Below, piece after piece: positions 20,654 through 29,926 of a stretch of 64,000 nucleotides of DNA (positions within the stretch are counted from its first letter, which is position 1; the number at the start of each line of letters is the position of its first letter). The position numbers were made by a program, and so were the translations under genes. Where the stretch lies: NCBI RefSeq assembly GCF_036038375.1, contig NZ_CP107935.1:2356001-2420000 (forward strand), read 5' to 3'. This DNA comes from Streptomyces sp. NBC_00414 (lineage in GTDB: Bacteria > Actinomycetota > Actinomycetes > Streptomycetales > Streptomycetaceae). Under the pieces are notes generated by a model that made no database searches, was not told where the DNA came from, and was given only the letters and a program-made list of their open reading frames with translations.

Positions 20654-21322
20654 TCACTCCGTCTGCCCGCGTGCCGTGACCAGCCCCGACTCGTAGGCGA
20701 ACACCACCAGTTGGGCGCGGTCGCGGGCACCGAGCTTGGTCATCGCGCGGCTGATGTGGGTCTTGGCGGTGAAGGGACTGATGACCATGTGGGCGGCGAT
20801 CTCCTCGTTGGTGAGGCCGCGGGCGGCGAGCGCGGTGACCTCGCGCTCCCGGCGGGTCAGGCACTCAAGACCGGGCGCCTTCGCCCGGTCCGGCGGCCGG
20901 GACACGAACTCGCCGATCAGCGTGCGGGTGACGGACGGCGACAGCAGGGCCTCGCCGCGCGTGACGACCTCGATGGCCTGGAGCAGGTCGGCGGGCTCGG
21001 TGTCCTTGAGCAGGAATCCACTGGCCCCGGCCCGCAGCGCCTCGAAGACGTAACTGTCGAGGCCGTAGTTGGTCAGCATCACCACGCGGACGGTGGACAG
21101 CCGCGGGTCGGCGGCGATACGGCGGGTCGCCTCGATGCCCGTCATCACCGGCATCTGGACGTCGACGAGGGCGATGTCCGGCACCTGTTCGCGCACCAGC
21201 GCCACGCCCTGTTCGCCGTCCGCCGCCTCGCCGACCACCTCGATGCCCTCCTCGGCGTCCAGGAGGGCCCGGAACCCGGCCCGCATGAGCGCCTGGTCGT
21301 CGATGAGCGCGACCCGGATCAC
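20654..21322 (-). CDS. NarL/LuxR-family response regulator
   Basis: A 222-residue two-component response regulator. The receiver domain has the acidic pair in ALIDDQ, the phosphoacceptor D54 (ALVDVQMPVMTG), the threonine in VMLTNYG and the lysine in GFLLKDTEP. The C-terminal LuxR-type HTH spans LTRREREVTALAARGLTNEE and IAAHMVISPFTAKTHISRAM. It is the cognate partner of the histidine kinase upstream, whose stop codon overlaps its ATG by 4 bp. Regulated genes are unknown; the divergent AhpD-like gene is a candidate. Confidence 0.93.
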   Translation of the reverse strand: MIRVALIDDQALMRAGFRALLDAEEGIEVVGEAADGEQGVALVREQVPDIALVDVQMPVMTGIEATRRIAADPRLSTVRVVMLTNYGLDSYVFEALRAGASGFLLKDTEPADLLQAIEVVTRGEALLSPSVTRTLIGEFVSRPPDRAKAPGLECLTRREREVTALAARGLTNEEIAAHMVISPFTAKTHISRAMTKLGARDRAQLVVFAYESGLVTARGQTE

Positions 21323-22419
21323 GCGTGCTCCAGCGGCAGACCGGCCCGTACCGAGAAGCCGCCCTCCTCGCGCGGGGCGGCCCGCAGGGTGCCGCCGAGC
21401 GCCGCGACCCGTTCGCGCATGCCGGTGAGTCCGATGCCCTCGGCGGGCGGGCAGGACGGTTCGGCGGTTCCGTCGTCGTCGACGCGAATCGTCAACTCAC
21501 CTTCTCCGTAGTCGAGTTGCACGGCCACCTTGGTGGGGCCCGCATGTCGGGCGGCGTTCGTGAGGGCTTCCTGGACGATGCGGTACGCGGCCCGGTCCAC
21601 GGTCGCCGCCAGCGGGCGCTCGCGGCCCGTGACGGTCAGGTCGACGGCGAGGCCCGCCGCGCGGGCCCGCTCCACGAGCAGCGCGGGCGTGCCGGTCGGC
21701 TCGTCGGTGCGCAGGATGTCCAGCGTGGCGCGCAGTTCGCGCATGGCCTCCCCGCCGGCCTCCTGGATGGCGAGCAGGGCCGGGGGTATCTCCTCGCCGC
21801 GCTTGCGCGCGAGATGGACGGCGACACCCGCCTGGAGCTTGACGATGGAGATGCTGTGGGTCAGGGAGTCGTGCAACTCCCTTGCGATCCGCAGGCGTTC
21901 CTCACCGGCCCGGCGCAGGGCCGCCTCCTCGCGGGTGCGCTCGGCCTCCAGCGCACGCTGTTCGGTCTGGCGCAGATACGCCTGCCAGTTGCGGCCCGCG
22001 AGACCGCTGACCACGGCGCACAGGAACCAGCCCGCGAGCAGGGCGGTCCGTTCCACGGTGTCGTGCGAGACCGGGCCCGCCGCGAGATACGCGCCGAGGA
22101 ACACGGCGCCCGCGGCCGCGCCCACGGCCCGGTGTCCCGCCTGCGCCGCGATGTGGACGGCGGCCACCACGGGCAGGGCGGCCACCGGCCCCGGCTGGGC
22201 GTGCAGCGCGTGGGCGCTCAGGGCCGCCGTGGTCACCGCCAGCACCGCCCGGGGCGCTTTTCGGTACGCGGCCAGCGCGAGCGAGCCGGCCACGATCAGC
22301 GCGAGGTCGAGCGCGGTGGTGTCCTGGTCGGAGGCCGCCGCGGACATGGTGATCGCGCCGATCACGACGGCGAGTGCCACGTCGGCGAGCCGCTTGAGGA
22401 TGACCTGGTCCGCGCTCAT
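21319..22419 (-). CDS. Two-component sensor histidine kinase (HisKA_3 type)
   Basis: A 366-residue membrane kinase. Five or six hydrophobic segments (residues about 10-145) make an integral membrane sensor with almost no extracellular domain. A coiled linker (TEQRALEAERTREEAALRRA) leads to the HisKA_3 dimerisation box, where H183 in ELHDSLTHSISIVK is the phosphorylated histidine. The ATPase has the N-box IVQEALTNAARHAG and G-boxes IRVDDDG and GIGLTGMRERV. The ATG at 22419 is chosen since it directly precedes the first membrane helix. It may sense membrane or cell-envelope state, as similar small-sensor kinases do; that is inference. Confidence 0.92.
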   Translation of the reverse strand: MSADQVILKRLADVALAVVIGAITMSAAASDQDTTALDLALIVAGSLALAAYRKAPRAVLAVTTAALSAHALHAQPGPVAALPVVAAVHIAAQAGHRAVGAAAGAVFLGAYLAAGPVSHDTVERTALLAGWFLCAVVSGLAGRNWQAYLRQTEQRALEAERTREEAALRRAGEERLRIARELHDSLTHSISIVKLQAGVAVHLARKRGEEIPPALLAIQEAGGEAMRELRATLDILRTDEPTGTPALLVERARAAGLAVDLTVTGRERPLAATVDRAAYRIVQEALTNAARHAGPTKVAVQLDYGEGELTIRVDDDGTAEPSCPPAEGIGLTGMRERVAALGGTLRAAPREEGGFSVRAGLPLEHA

Positions 22420-22586
22420 GTCCGTAAGGTAGACCGCCCCGCCGACAACGGCGTCAGCCCTGTGGACAACTCCGGGACTACTCCCGCCGCAGTAGCGGGA
22501 CGTGCCGGGCGGTCGCGTCGGCGCACCGCCGACTGCCTTCGGCGGTACGACGCGTGGGGGCACCCCGGGGAGCCAGGGTTCTCCCC

Positions 22587-23678
22587 ATGAACACAGCCTT
22601 CCTGACCGCGCCGTTCACGACCGCCCCCTTCCGCCACACCGAGCCCCTGCCGCCCCGGGCCGCCACCGGCCGTACCGCGGAGGTGTACCGGCAGCTCGCC
22701 GAGGACTTCGGCATCGAGAGCGCCTCCACCTTCGTCGTCCTGTCCTCCTCGCCCGACCTCATGTCCGCCGCCTGGGCGTTGATGAGGGAGTCGCTGCTCG
22801 CGGGCGAGGGCAGCCGCACCGGCAAGGAGCTGGCCGCCTTCGGGGTGTCCCGTGCAAACAAGTGCCCGTTCTGCGTGGACGCGCACACCCTCCTGCTGCA
22901 CGCCACCGGCGACCACGCCCTCGCGGAGCGCCTGGCCCGCGGCGAAGCCCCGGAGAAGGAGGTCCAGGCCCGCATGGTCGCCTGGGGCGAGGCGACGCGT
23001 GTCCCGGGCAGCCCGGCTCTCACCCCGCTGCCCTTCTTCGCCCGGCACACCGCCGCGTACGTGGGCACCGCCCTGGCCTTCCACTTCATCAACCGGGTCG
23101 TCTCGGCCCTGCTGACCGAGAACCTGCTGCCGGGCAACGTCCAGCGGTTCAGGCCGGTCCGCAGCCTCGTCGGCCGGTCCGTGGCGAGGACCGTACGCCG
23201 GCGCCTCGTCCCGGGCACGAGCCTCGCCCTCCTCGACGGCGACGCGGGCCCCGGCCCGGCCTGGGCCGCCGGGTCCGCGGTCGGCCCGGCCTATGCGGCA
23301 CTGCGGGCCGCGGCGACGGCCGGCTCCGCGCTGCTGACCGAGGCCGACCAGAACCTCGTACGGGACACGGTCGCGGTCTGGGACGGTACGCATCAGCCGT
23401 TGGTGTGGGACGCGCTGCCGGGACGCGCGGACCGGCCCGGGGCTCGGCTGGCGCTGCTGGCCGCGCTGGCTCCCTACCGGATCACCGACGAGGACGTGGC
23501 CGCCTGGAAGAAGCCGCCGTACACGGATCACTGTCTGGTCCAGCTGATCGCGTACGGCGCGTTCGCCGCCGTGGACCGCATCGAGCGGGCGCTGCCCCTC
23601 GGTGCCGCACTGCCCCTCGATCCCGCCGTGCCCATTGATGACGGGGCGCCCGGCGCGGTCGGCGGTCGGCCGCAGTAG
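22587..23678 (+). CDS. Carboxymuconolactone decarboxylase / AhpD-like protein
   Basis: A 363-residue protein whose N-terminal half carries the AhpD peroxidase-type motif NKCPFCVDAHTLLLHATG (C93, C96, H100), the CxxCxxxH active site of alkylhydroperoxidase-like CMD proteins. The second half (about 200-360) is helical and has only a shorter echo of the fold (LARLRYAALR-like segments), with no second CxxC. It probably acts in thiol-dependent peroxide reduction, but the partner is unknown. It starts at the ATG at 22587 and is divergent from the two-component system over 167 bp, so it could be one of that system's targets. Confidence 0.8.
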   Translation: MNTAFLTAPFTTAPFRHTEPLPPRAATGRTAEVYRQLAEDFGIESASTFVVLSSSPDLMSAAWALMRESLLAGEGSRTGKELAAFGVSRANKCPFCVDAHTLLLHATGDHALAERLARGEAPEKEVQARMVAWGEATRVPGSPALTPLPFFARHTAAYVGTALAFHFINRVVSALLTENLLPGNVQRFRPVRSLVGRSVARTVRRRLVPGTSLALLDGDAGPGPAWAAGSAVGPAYAALRAAATAGSALLTEADQNLVRDTVAVWDGTHQPLVWDALPGRADRPGARLALLAALAPYRITDEDVAAWKKPPYTDHCLVQLIAYGAFAAVDRIERALPLGAALPLDPAVPIDDGAPGAVGGRPQ

Positions 23679-23829
23679 TCACTGTCGGCCGTTGCTGTCA
23701 CCGCTGTCGCTGTCACCGCGCGGGCACGGGCGGGCACGGAGCGAGTTCGCACTTCCGCCCCCACAGCCACTCATGTGACACTGGCGTCCCGTCCGCCGTG
23801 CGGACCCTCTCCGCACCGTCCCCCACGAA

Positions 23830-24492
23830 ATGTGCGCCGTGCGATCTCTTCCTCTCGCTCTCACCGCGCGTCTGGCGCCGGTCGTCGTGCTTGCCACGGC
23901 GGGCTGGGCGCTGTCGTCCGGGCCGCTCGCCGCGCCTGCGGCCACGGAGAAGAAGGCCTCTCCCGACGGCGAGAGATCCCCGTCGGCGCCCGCGACCGCA
24001 GCGGCGAGCCGTACGTACCGCAATTCTCCGGCGCCCTGCGAGGGCGTCACGAAGAAGACGGTGACCTCGCTGGTGCCCGGCGCCAAGACGGCCGGCAAGG
24101 AGATCCCCTCGACCGACGAGTCGCTGCGCCGCACCTGCTCCTGGAACGCGCTCAAGGCGTTCGACTACCGCTGGCTGGACATCTCGTACGAGATCAAGAA
24201 GTCCGACGAGACCGCCCTGGCCGCGTACAAGCAGCGCGCGACGGAGAAGAGCGGCGGCGGTCAGGTCCCCGGCGTCGGGGACGAGGCCTACTCGGTGGTC
24301 AACCTCACCACCGAGAAGAAGCAGCAGACCCGTGAGGGCATGGTGATCGTCCGCGCGTCCAACGCCCTGGTGGTCGTCACGTACAACGGCAGTGACTTCG
24401 AGACCAAGAAGGCGCCCAGTACGGACGAGATCAACAAGGGCGCCATCAAGGCCGCCAAGGAGGGGATGGCCGCGCTGGAGGCCGCTCAGTAG
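23830..24492 (+). CDS. Exported protein resembling DUF3558
   Basis: A 220-residue secreted protein. The signal peptide (MCAVRSLPLALTARLAPVVV to LAAPA) is followed by a Ser/Pro/Ala linker and a domain with the pattern PCEGVTKKTVTSLVPGAK, then RRTCSWNALKAFDYRWLDIS and GVGDEAYSVVNLTTEKKQ. The PC...CSW pair and the overall layout resemble the DUF3558 family of actinobacterial exported proteins. It lacks a clear lipobox. Function unknown. A GTG at 23842 is an alternative start. It is convergent with the NCS1 transporter gene, 33 bp apart. Confidence 0.72.
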   Translation: MCAVRSLPLALTARLAPVVVLATAGWALSSGPLAAPAATEKKASPDGERSPSAPATAAASRTYRNSPAPCEGVTKKTVTSLVPGAKTAGKEIPSTDESLRRTCSWNALKAFDYRWLDISYEIKKSDETALAAYKQRATEKSGGGQVPGVGDEAYSVVNLTTEKKQQTREGMVIVRASNALVVVTYNGSDFETKKAPSTDEINKGAIKAAKEGMAALEAAQ

Positions 24493-24525
24493 AGCCGGCT
24501 CCGGCGCGGCCGGACCCGTCCGCCG

Positions 24526-26115
<1,590 letters not shown>

Positions 26116-26183
26116 GAGCAGGCCAATCGATGAGGTGGGACGGGAAAGGCCGTGCGGGTGGCGCCGTGGGGGTGGTGGTGCGG

Positions 26184-26211
26184 TCCCCTTCCCGGGGAGG
26201 TGGGAAGGGGA
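26184..26211. terminator. Hairpin between the LLM oxidoreductase and NCS1 genes
   Basis: TCCCCTTCCC (26184-26193) and GGGAAGGGGA (26202-26211) form a perfect 10-bp stem with an 8-nt loop in the 175-bp spacer, on the path of transcription from the LLM gene into the NCS1 gene. It may be an intrinsic terminator, an attenuator or an mRNA end-stabiliser that lowers transporter expression relative to the enzymes. Confidence 0.5.
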
Positions 26212-26217
26212 CGACTC

Positions 26218-26277
26218 GGGTGCGGGCGGGATGAGTGCGGGCGGGTTGGGTGCGGGCAGGTCGGGTGCGGGCGAGTG
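26218..26277. repeat. 15-bp tandem repeat x4 in the NCS1 leader
   Basis: Four adjacent 15-bp units (GGGTGCGGGCGGGAT, GAGTGCGGGCGGGTT, GGGTGCGGGCAGGTC, GGGTGCGGGCGAGTG) fill much of the spacer between the LLM oxidoreductase and NCS1 genes. Read on the minus strand they encode proline-rich pentapeptides (PAPDL, PAPNP, PALIP, PAPES) in the frame of the transporter, although I place the start downstream of them. Confidence 0.8.
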
Positions 26278-26290
26278 GGAGGGCTCGCCG

Positions 26291-27310
26291 CTAACCGTTG
26301 ACGGCGGGGATGACCGTGGATCCGTACGCCTCGATGACCGCCTCCTGAGCGTCATGCATGTCGTACAGGGCGAACTGGTCGACGCCCAGCTCCCGCAGGG
26401 CGTTCAGCTTCGCGACGTGCTGCTCGGCCGTACCGATCAGGCAGAACCGGTCGACGATCTCGTCCGGCACGAACTGCGTGTCGGGGTTCCCGCTGCGCCC
26501 GTGGTGGGAGTAGTCGTAGCCCTCGCGGGACTTGATGTAGTCGGTGAGTTCGTCGGGGACGGCGGCGGAGTGCTCGCCGTACTTGGAGACCAGGTCGGCG
26601 ACGTGGTTGCCGACCATGCCGCCGAACCAGCGGCACTGCTCACGCGCGTGGGCGAGCGCCTCGGGCGAGTCGTCCTCGGTGACGTAGGCGGGCGCAGCCA
26701 CGCAGATCTTGATGTCGGCGGGGTCGCGTCCCGCCTCGGCCGCCGCGGTCTTCACCGCCTTGACCATGTACTCGGTGAGATACAGGTCGGCGAGCTGCAG
26801 GATGAAGCCGTCCGCCTCCTCGCCGGTCATCTTGAGGGCCTTGGGTCCGTACGCGGCCATCCAGACGGGGAGTTCGGCGCCGGGCCTGATCCACGGGAAC
26901 TTGATCACCGTGCCGCCGAGGTCGGCCTCGTCGCCGCGCCCCAGCGCCCGGATGACCTTCATGGCCTCGCTGATCCGGGCGAGGGTGTTGGGTTTGCGGC
27001 CGGCCACCCGCATCGCCGAGTCACCGCGGCCGATGCCGCAGACCGTGCGGTTGCCGAACATGTCGTTGAGGGTGGCGAAGGTCGAGGCGGTGACCTCCCA
27101 GGTGCGGGTGCCCGGGTTCGTCACCATCGGGCCGACCGTCAACTTCGTCGTGTTGGAAAGGATCTGACTGTAGATCACGAACGGCTCCTGCCAGAGCACG
27201 GCGGAGTCGAAGGTCCAGCCGTACGTGAAGCCGTTGCGCTCGGCCCGCTTCATCAGGCTGATGACGCGGGAAGCGGGTGGGTCGGTCTGCAGGACGAGTC
27301 CGAAGTCCAT
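26291..27310 (-). CDS. LLM-class flavin/F420-dependent oxidoreductase of the hydantoinase-associated type
   Basis: A 339-residue TIM-barrel oxidoreductase of the luciferase-like monooxygenase superfamily. Motifs include MDFGLVLQTDPPASRVISLM, GWTFDSAVLWQEPFVIYSQI, the cofactor loop TLNDMFGNRTVCGIGRGDSA and PVWMAAYGPKALKMTGEEAD. It resembles a subfamily (TIGR03842-like, as I recall it) described as F420-dependent and encoded beside hydantoinases. Its position just after dihydropyrimidinase suggests a redox step on the ring substrate or a product. AGGAG precedes the ATG at 27310, and the gap to the hydantoinase gene is 18 bp, so they are one operon. The reaction is unknown. Confidence 0.87.
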   Translation of the reverse strand: MDFGLVLQTDPPASRVISLMKRAERNGFTYGWTFDSAVLWQEPFVIYSQILSNTTKLTVGPMVTNPGTRTWEVTASTFATLNDMFGNRTVCGIGRGDSAMRVAGRKPNTLARISEAMKVIRALGRGDEADLGGTVIKFPWIRPGAELPVWMAAYGPKALKMTGEEADGFILQLADLYLTEYMVKAVKTAAAEAGRDPADIKICVAAPAYVTEDDSPEALAHAREQCRWFGGMVGNHVADLVSKYGEHSAAVPDELTDYIKSREGYDYSHHGRSGNPDTQFVPDEIVDRFCLIGTAEQHVAKLNALRELGVDQFALYDMHDAQEAVIEAYGSTVIPAVNG

Positions 27311-27328
27311 GGCGCCACTCCTGGTCGC

Positions 27329-28732
27329 TCAGAGAAGGTACTGACAGGTGGAGCGAGGGGTGTAACTGCCGTGCCCGGCACGGCCGGTGAACTCCCGCTC
27401 GGTGATGACGGGTGTGCCGCGCGACAGGACCGTCTCGACCCGGCCGGTGGTGCGCCTGCCCTCGTACGCCGAGTAGTCGACGTTCATGTGGTGGGTCTCG
27501 GCGGACATGACCTGCTCGGCGTGCGGGTCGTAGATGACGACGTCCGCGTCGGCGCCCGGCGCGATCGTCCCCTTCTTCGGGTACAGGCCGAACATCCGGG
27601 CCGGGGTGGCGCAGGCGATCTCGATCCAGCGGCGGCGCGAGATGTGCCCGTCGACGACGGCCTGGTGCAGCAGGTCCATCCGGTTCTCGACGCCCGGCAG
27701 ACCGTTGGGGATCTTCGAGAAGTCGCCCCGGCCCAGCTCCTTCTGGCCCACGAAGCAGAAGGGGCAGTGGTCGGTGGAGACGACCTGGAGGTCGTTCGTG
27801 CGCAGGCCCCGCCACAGGGCGGCCTGGTGCTCCTTGGGCCGCAGCGGGGTCGAGCACACGTACTTCGCGCCCTCGAAGTCCGGTTCCGCGAGGTTGTCCG
27901 TCGACAGGAACAGGTACTGCGGACAGGTCTCGCCGAAGACGTTGAGGCCCTCGTCGCGGGCCCGCGCCAGCTCGGCGACGGCTTCCGTCGCCGAGACGTG
28001 CACGACGTACAGCGGGGCGCCGGCCACCTGGGCGAGCTTGATGGCTCGGTGGGTGGCCTCGGCTTCGAGGAGGGCCTTGCGGACCTCGCCGTGGAACCGG
28101 GGGTCGGTCTCGCCCCTGGCCAGCGCCTGCTCCACCAGGACGTCGATCGCGATGCCGTTCTCGGCGTGCATCATGATCAGGCCGCCGTTCTCGGCGGAGC
28201 GCTGCATGGCGCGCAGGATCTGGCCGTCGTCGCTGTAGAAGACGCCGGGGTAGGCCATGAACTGCTTGAAGGAGGTGACGCCCTCCTCGACCAGCAGGTC
28301 CATCTCCTTGAGCGTGTCCTGGTTCACGTCGGAGACGATCATGTGGAAGCCGTAGTCGATGGCGCACTTGCCGTCGGCCTTGGCGTTCCAGGCGTCGAGG
28401 CCCTCGCGCAGTGAGCGGCCGACGCTCTGTACCGCGAAGTCGATGATCGTGGTCGTGCCGCCCCAGGCGGCGGCGCGGGTGCCGGTCTCGAAGGTGTCGG
28501 AGGCGAAGGTGCCGCCGAAGGGCAGCTCCATGTGGGTGTGGGCGTCGACGCCGCCCGGGATCACGTACTTTCCGGTGGCGTCGATGGTCCGCTCGGCGGT
28601 CCAGGCCTCGGCGGTGGGAGTGCCGCTCGCGGCGAGGGCGACGATGCGGGTGTCCTCGATGAGGACGTCCGCGTGTAGTTCGTCCGACGCGGTGATCACT
28701 AGGCCACCGCGGATGACTGTACGGCTGCTCAT
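27329..28732 (-). CDS. hydA: Dihydropyrimidinase / D-hydantoinase
   Basis: A 467-residue cyclic amidohydrolase that opens dihydropyrimidine or 5-substituted hydantoin rings to N-carbamoyl amino acids. The binuclear metal site is complete: VDAHTHMELP (HxH), the carboxylated lysine in SFKQFMAYPG, histidines in MMHAENG and YVVHVSATEA, and the aspartate in VVSTDHCPF. The substrate loop segment PNGLPGVENRMDLL is typical of dihydropyrimidinase. The ATG at 28732 has AGGAG 7 nt upstream. It is the central enzyme of the locus; the N-carbamoyl product would be cleaved by the two nitrilase-like hydrolases. Confidence 0.94.
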   Translation of the reverse strand: MSSRTVIRGGLVITASDELHADVLIEDTRIVALAASGTPTAEAWTAERTIDATGKYVIPGGVDAHTHMELPFGGTFASDTFETGTRAAAWGGTTTIIDFAVQSVGRSLREGLDAWNAKADGKCAIDYGFHMIVSDVNQDTLKEMDLLVEEGVTSFKQFMAYPGVFYSDDGQILRAMQRSAENGGLIMMHAENGIAIDVLVEQALARGETDPRFHGEVRKALLEAEATHRAIKLAQVAGAPLYVVHVSATEAVAELARARDEGLNVFGETCPQYLFLSTDNLAEPDFEGAKYVCSTPLRPKEHQAALWRGLRTNDLQVVSTDHCPFCFVGQKELGRGDFSKIPNGLPGVENRMDLLHQAVVDGHISRRRWIEIACATPARMFGLYPKKGTIAPGADADVVIYDPHAEQVMSAETHHMNVDYSAYEGRRTTGRVETVLSRGTPVITEREFTGRAGHGSYTPRSTCQYLL

Positions 28733-28795
28733 GCTTCGTCTCCTGTCTGTCCGGACGGGCACCTCCGGTGGAGGGCGGTGGGTGGGTGCGGGTAC

Positions 28796-28913
28796 GTCGT
28801 GGTCGGCCGCGCAGTTCCCCGCGCCCCCAAAGGCGTCGTGGCTGAGCAGGCGATCGACGCCCCACTGGCGTCGTGGCCGGGTGCGCCGTTCCCCGCGCGC
28901 CCTGCGGGGCCCC
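28796..28913. repeat. Two copies of the dispersed GCGCAGTTCCCCGCGCCC repeat
   Basis: The spacer between the hydantoinase gene and the first amidohydrolase gene contains two diverged copies of a sequence of the type GTGGTCGGCCGCGCAGTTCC followed by CCGCGCCCC, at about 28796-28830 and 28870-28913. Related copies lie at 35948, 44150, 44221 and 59072. Such intergenic elements are frequent in Streptomyces and can fold, possibly acting as 3' processing or termination signals. Confidence 0.6.
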
Positions 28914-28928
28914 GGCCGGGGTCGGGCC

Positions 28929-29771
28929 TCAGGGAGCCGTCAGGGTGCCGTACGCGTCCGGGCGGCGGTCGCGGTAGAACTGCCAGCGGTCGCGGACCGT
29001 ACGCAGTTTCTCCATGTCCAGGTCGCGGACGACGAGTTCGGACTCCTTGTCGCTCGCCACCTCCCCGACGAACTGTGCTTCCGGGTCCACGAAGTACGAG
29101 GTCCCGTAGAAGTCGTTGGAGCCCAGTTCCTCCACGCCCACGCGGTTGATCGCGCCCACGAAGTACTCGTTGGCGACGGCCGCGGCCGGCTGCTCCAGCT
29201 GCCAGAGGTAGGCGGACAGACCGCGCGAGGTGGCCGACGGGTTGAAGACGATCTCGGCCCCGGCGAGTCCGAGGGCACGCCAGCCCTCCGGGAAGTGCCG
29301 GTCGTAGCAGATGTAGACGCCGACCTTGCCGACCGCGGTGTCGAAGACCGGCCAACCGCTGTTGCCGGGGCGGAAGTAGAACTTCTCCCAGAAGCCCTCG
29401 ACCTGCGGGATGTGGTGCTTGCGGTACTTGCCGAGGTACGAGCCGTCGGCGTCGATCACCGCCGAGGTGTTGTAGAGGACACCGGGCTGCTCCTCCTCGT
29501 ACATCGGCAGGACGAGGACGATGCCCAGCTCCTTCGCCAGCGCTTGGAAGCGGCGCACGATCGGGCCCTCGGGGATCTGCTCGGCGTACTCGTAGAACGC
29601 CTTGTCCTGGACCTGGCAGAAGTAGGGCCCGTAGAACAGCTCCTGGAAGCACAGGACTTGAGCACCCTGCGCGGCCGCGTCGCGGGCCGCCTGCTCGTGG
29701 ACCTGGATCATCGACTCCTTGTCGCCCGTCCATGCGGTCTGGAAGACGGCGGCGCGGATCACTCTGCTCAT
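28929..29771 (-). CDS. Nitrilase-superfamily N-carbamoyl-beta-alanine amidohydrolase (first copy)
   Basis: A 280-residue carbon-nitrogen hydrolase, probably a beta-ureidopropionase that converts N-carbamoyl-beta-amino acids to the amino acid, CO2 and NH3. The Glu-Lys-Cys triad is visible: E in LCFQELFYGPYFC, K in LGKYRKHHIPQ and C in VYICYDRHFPEG. The protein aligns end to end without gaps with the second copy at 33082, about two-thirds identical by eye. GGAGG stands upstream of the ATG at 29771. The 155-bp upstream spacer carries the decamer shared with the second copy, suggesting its own promoter downstream of the pucR gene. Confidence 0.9.
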   Translation of the reverse strand: MSRVIRAAVFQTAWTGDKESMIQVHEQAARDAAAQGAQVLCFQELFYGPYFCQVQDKAFYEYAEQIPEGPIVRRFQALAKELGIVLVLPMYEEEQPGVLYNTSAVIDADGSYLGKYRKHHIPQVEGFWEKFYFRPGNSGWPVFDTAVGKVGVYICYDRHFPEGWRALGLAGAEIVFNPSATSRGLSAYLWQLEQPAAAVANEYFVGAINRVGVEELGSNDFYGTSYFVDPEAQFVGEVASDKESELVVRDLDMEKLRTVRDRWQFYRDRRPDAYGTLTAP

Positions 29772-29889
29772 CGGGACCTCCGGTCGCTGGGTGTGCGGCG
29801 AGCCTAGGAAGTCCGGAGGGCGGCTTTGAGTTGCACGGTGTCACGTCTGCGGGCGTGTGGCGTTCCACGGTGTCACCCTTGCGAAGGCC

Positions 29890-29899
29890 CATGTTTCAC
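29890..29899. promoter_or_regulatory. Shared decamer GTGAAACATG upstream of the first amidohydrolase gene
   Basis: CATGTTTCAC (GTGAAACATG on the coding strand) begins 119 bp upstream of the ATG at 29771. A second TGAAACAT copy lies 31 bp further upstream at 29922-29929, overlapping the stop codon of the pucR gene. The same decamer occurs 124 bp upstream of the second amidohydrolase gene. In this GC-rich background an A/T-rich decamer repeated at matching distances suggests a regulator site. The local PucR protein is the natural candidate. Confidence 0.45.
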
Positions 29900-29926
29900 C
29901 ACCGTTTTCCCAGGTCGTTCGATGTT

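Noticed and set aside
28748..28755. GTCCGGAC upstream of the hydantoinase gene as a second site for the GntR regulator
   Set aside because: Only the 8-bp GC core of TTGTCCGGACAA matches. Such cores are expected by chance at this GC content.
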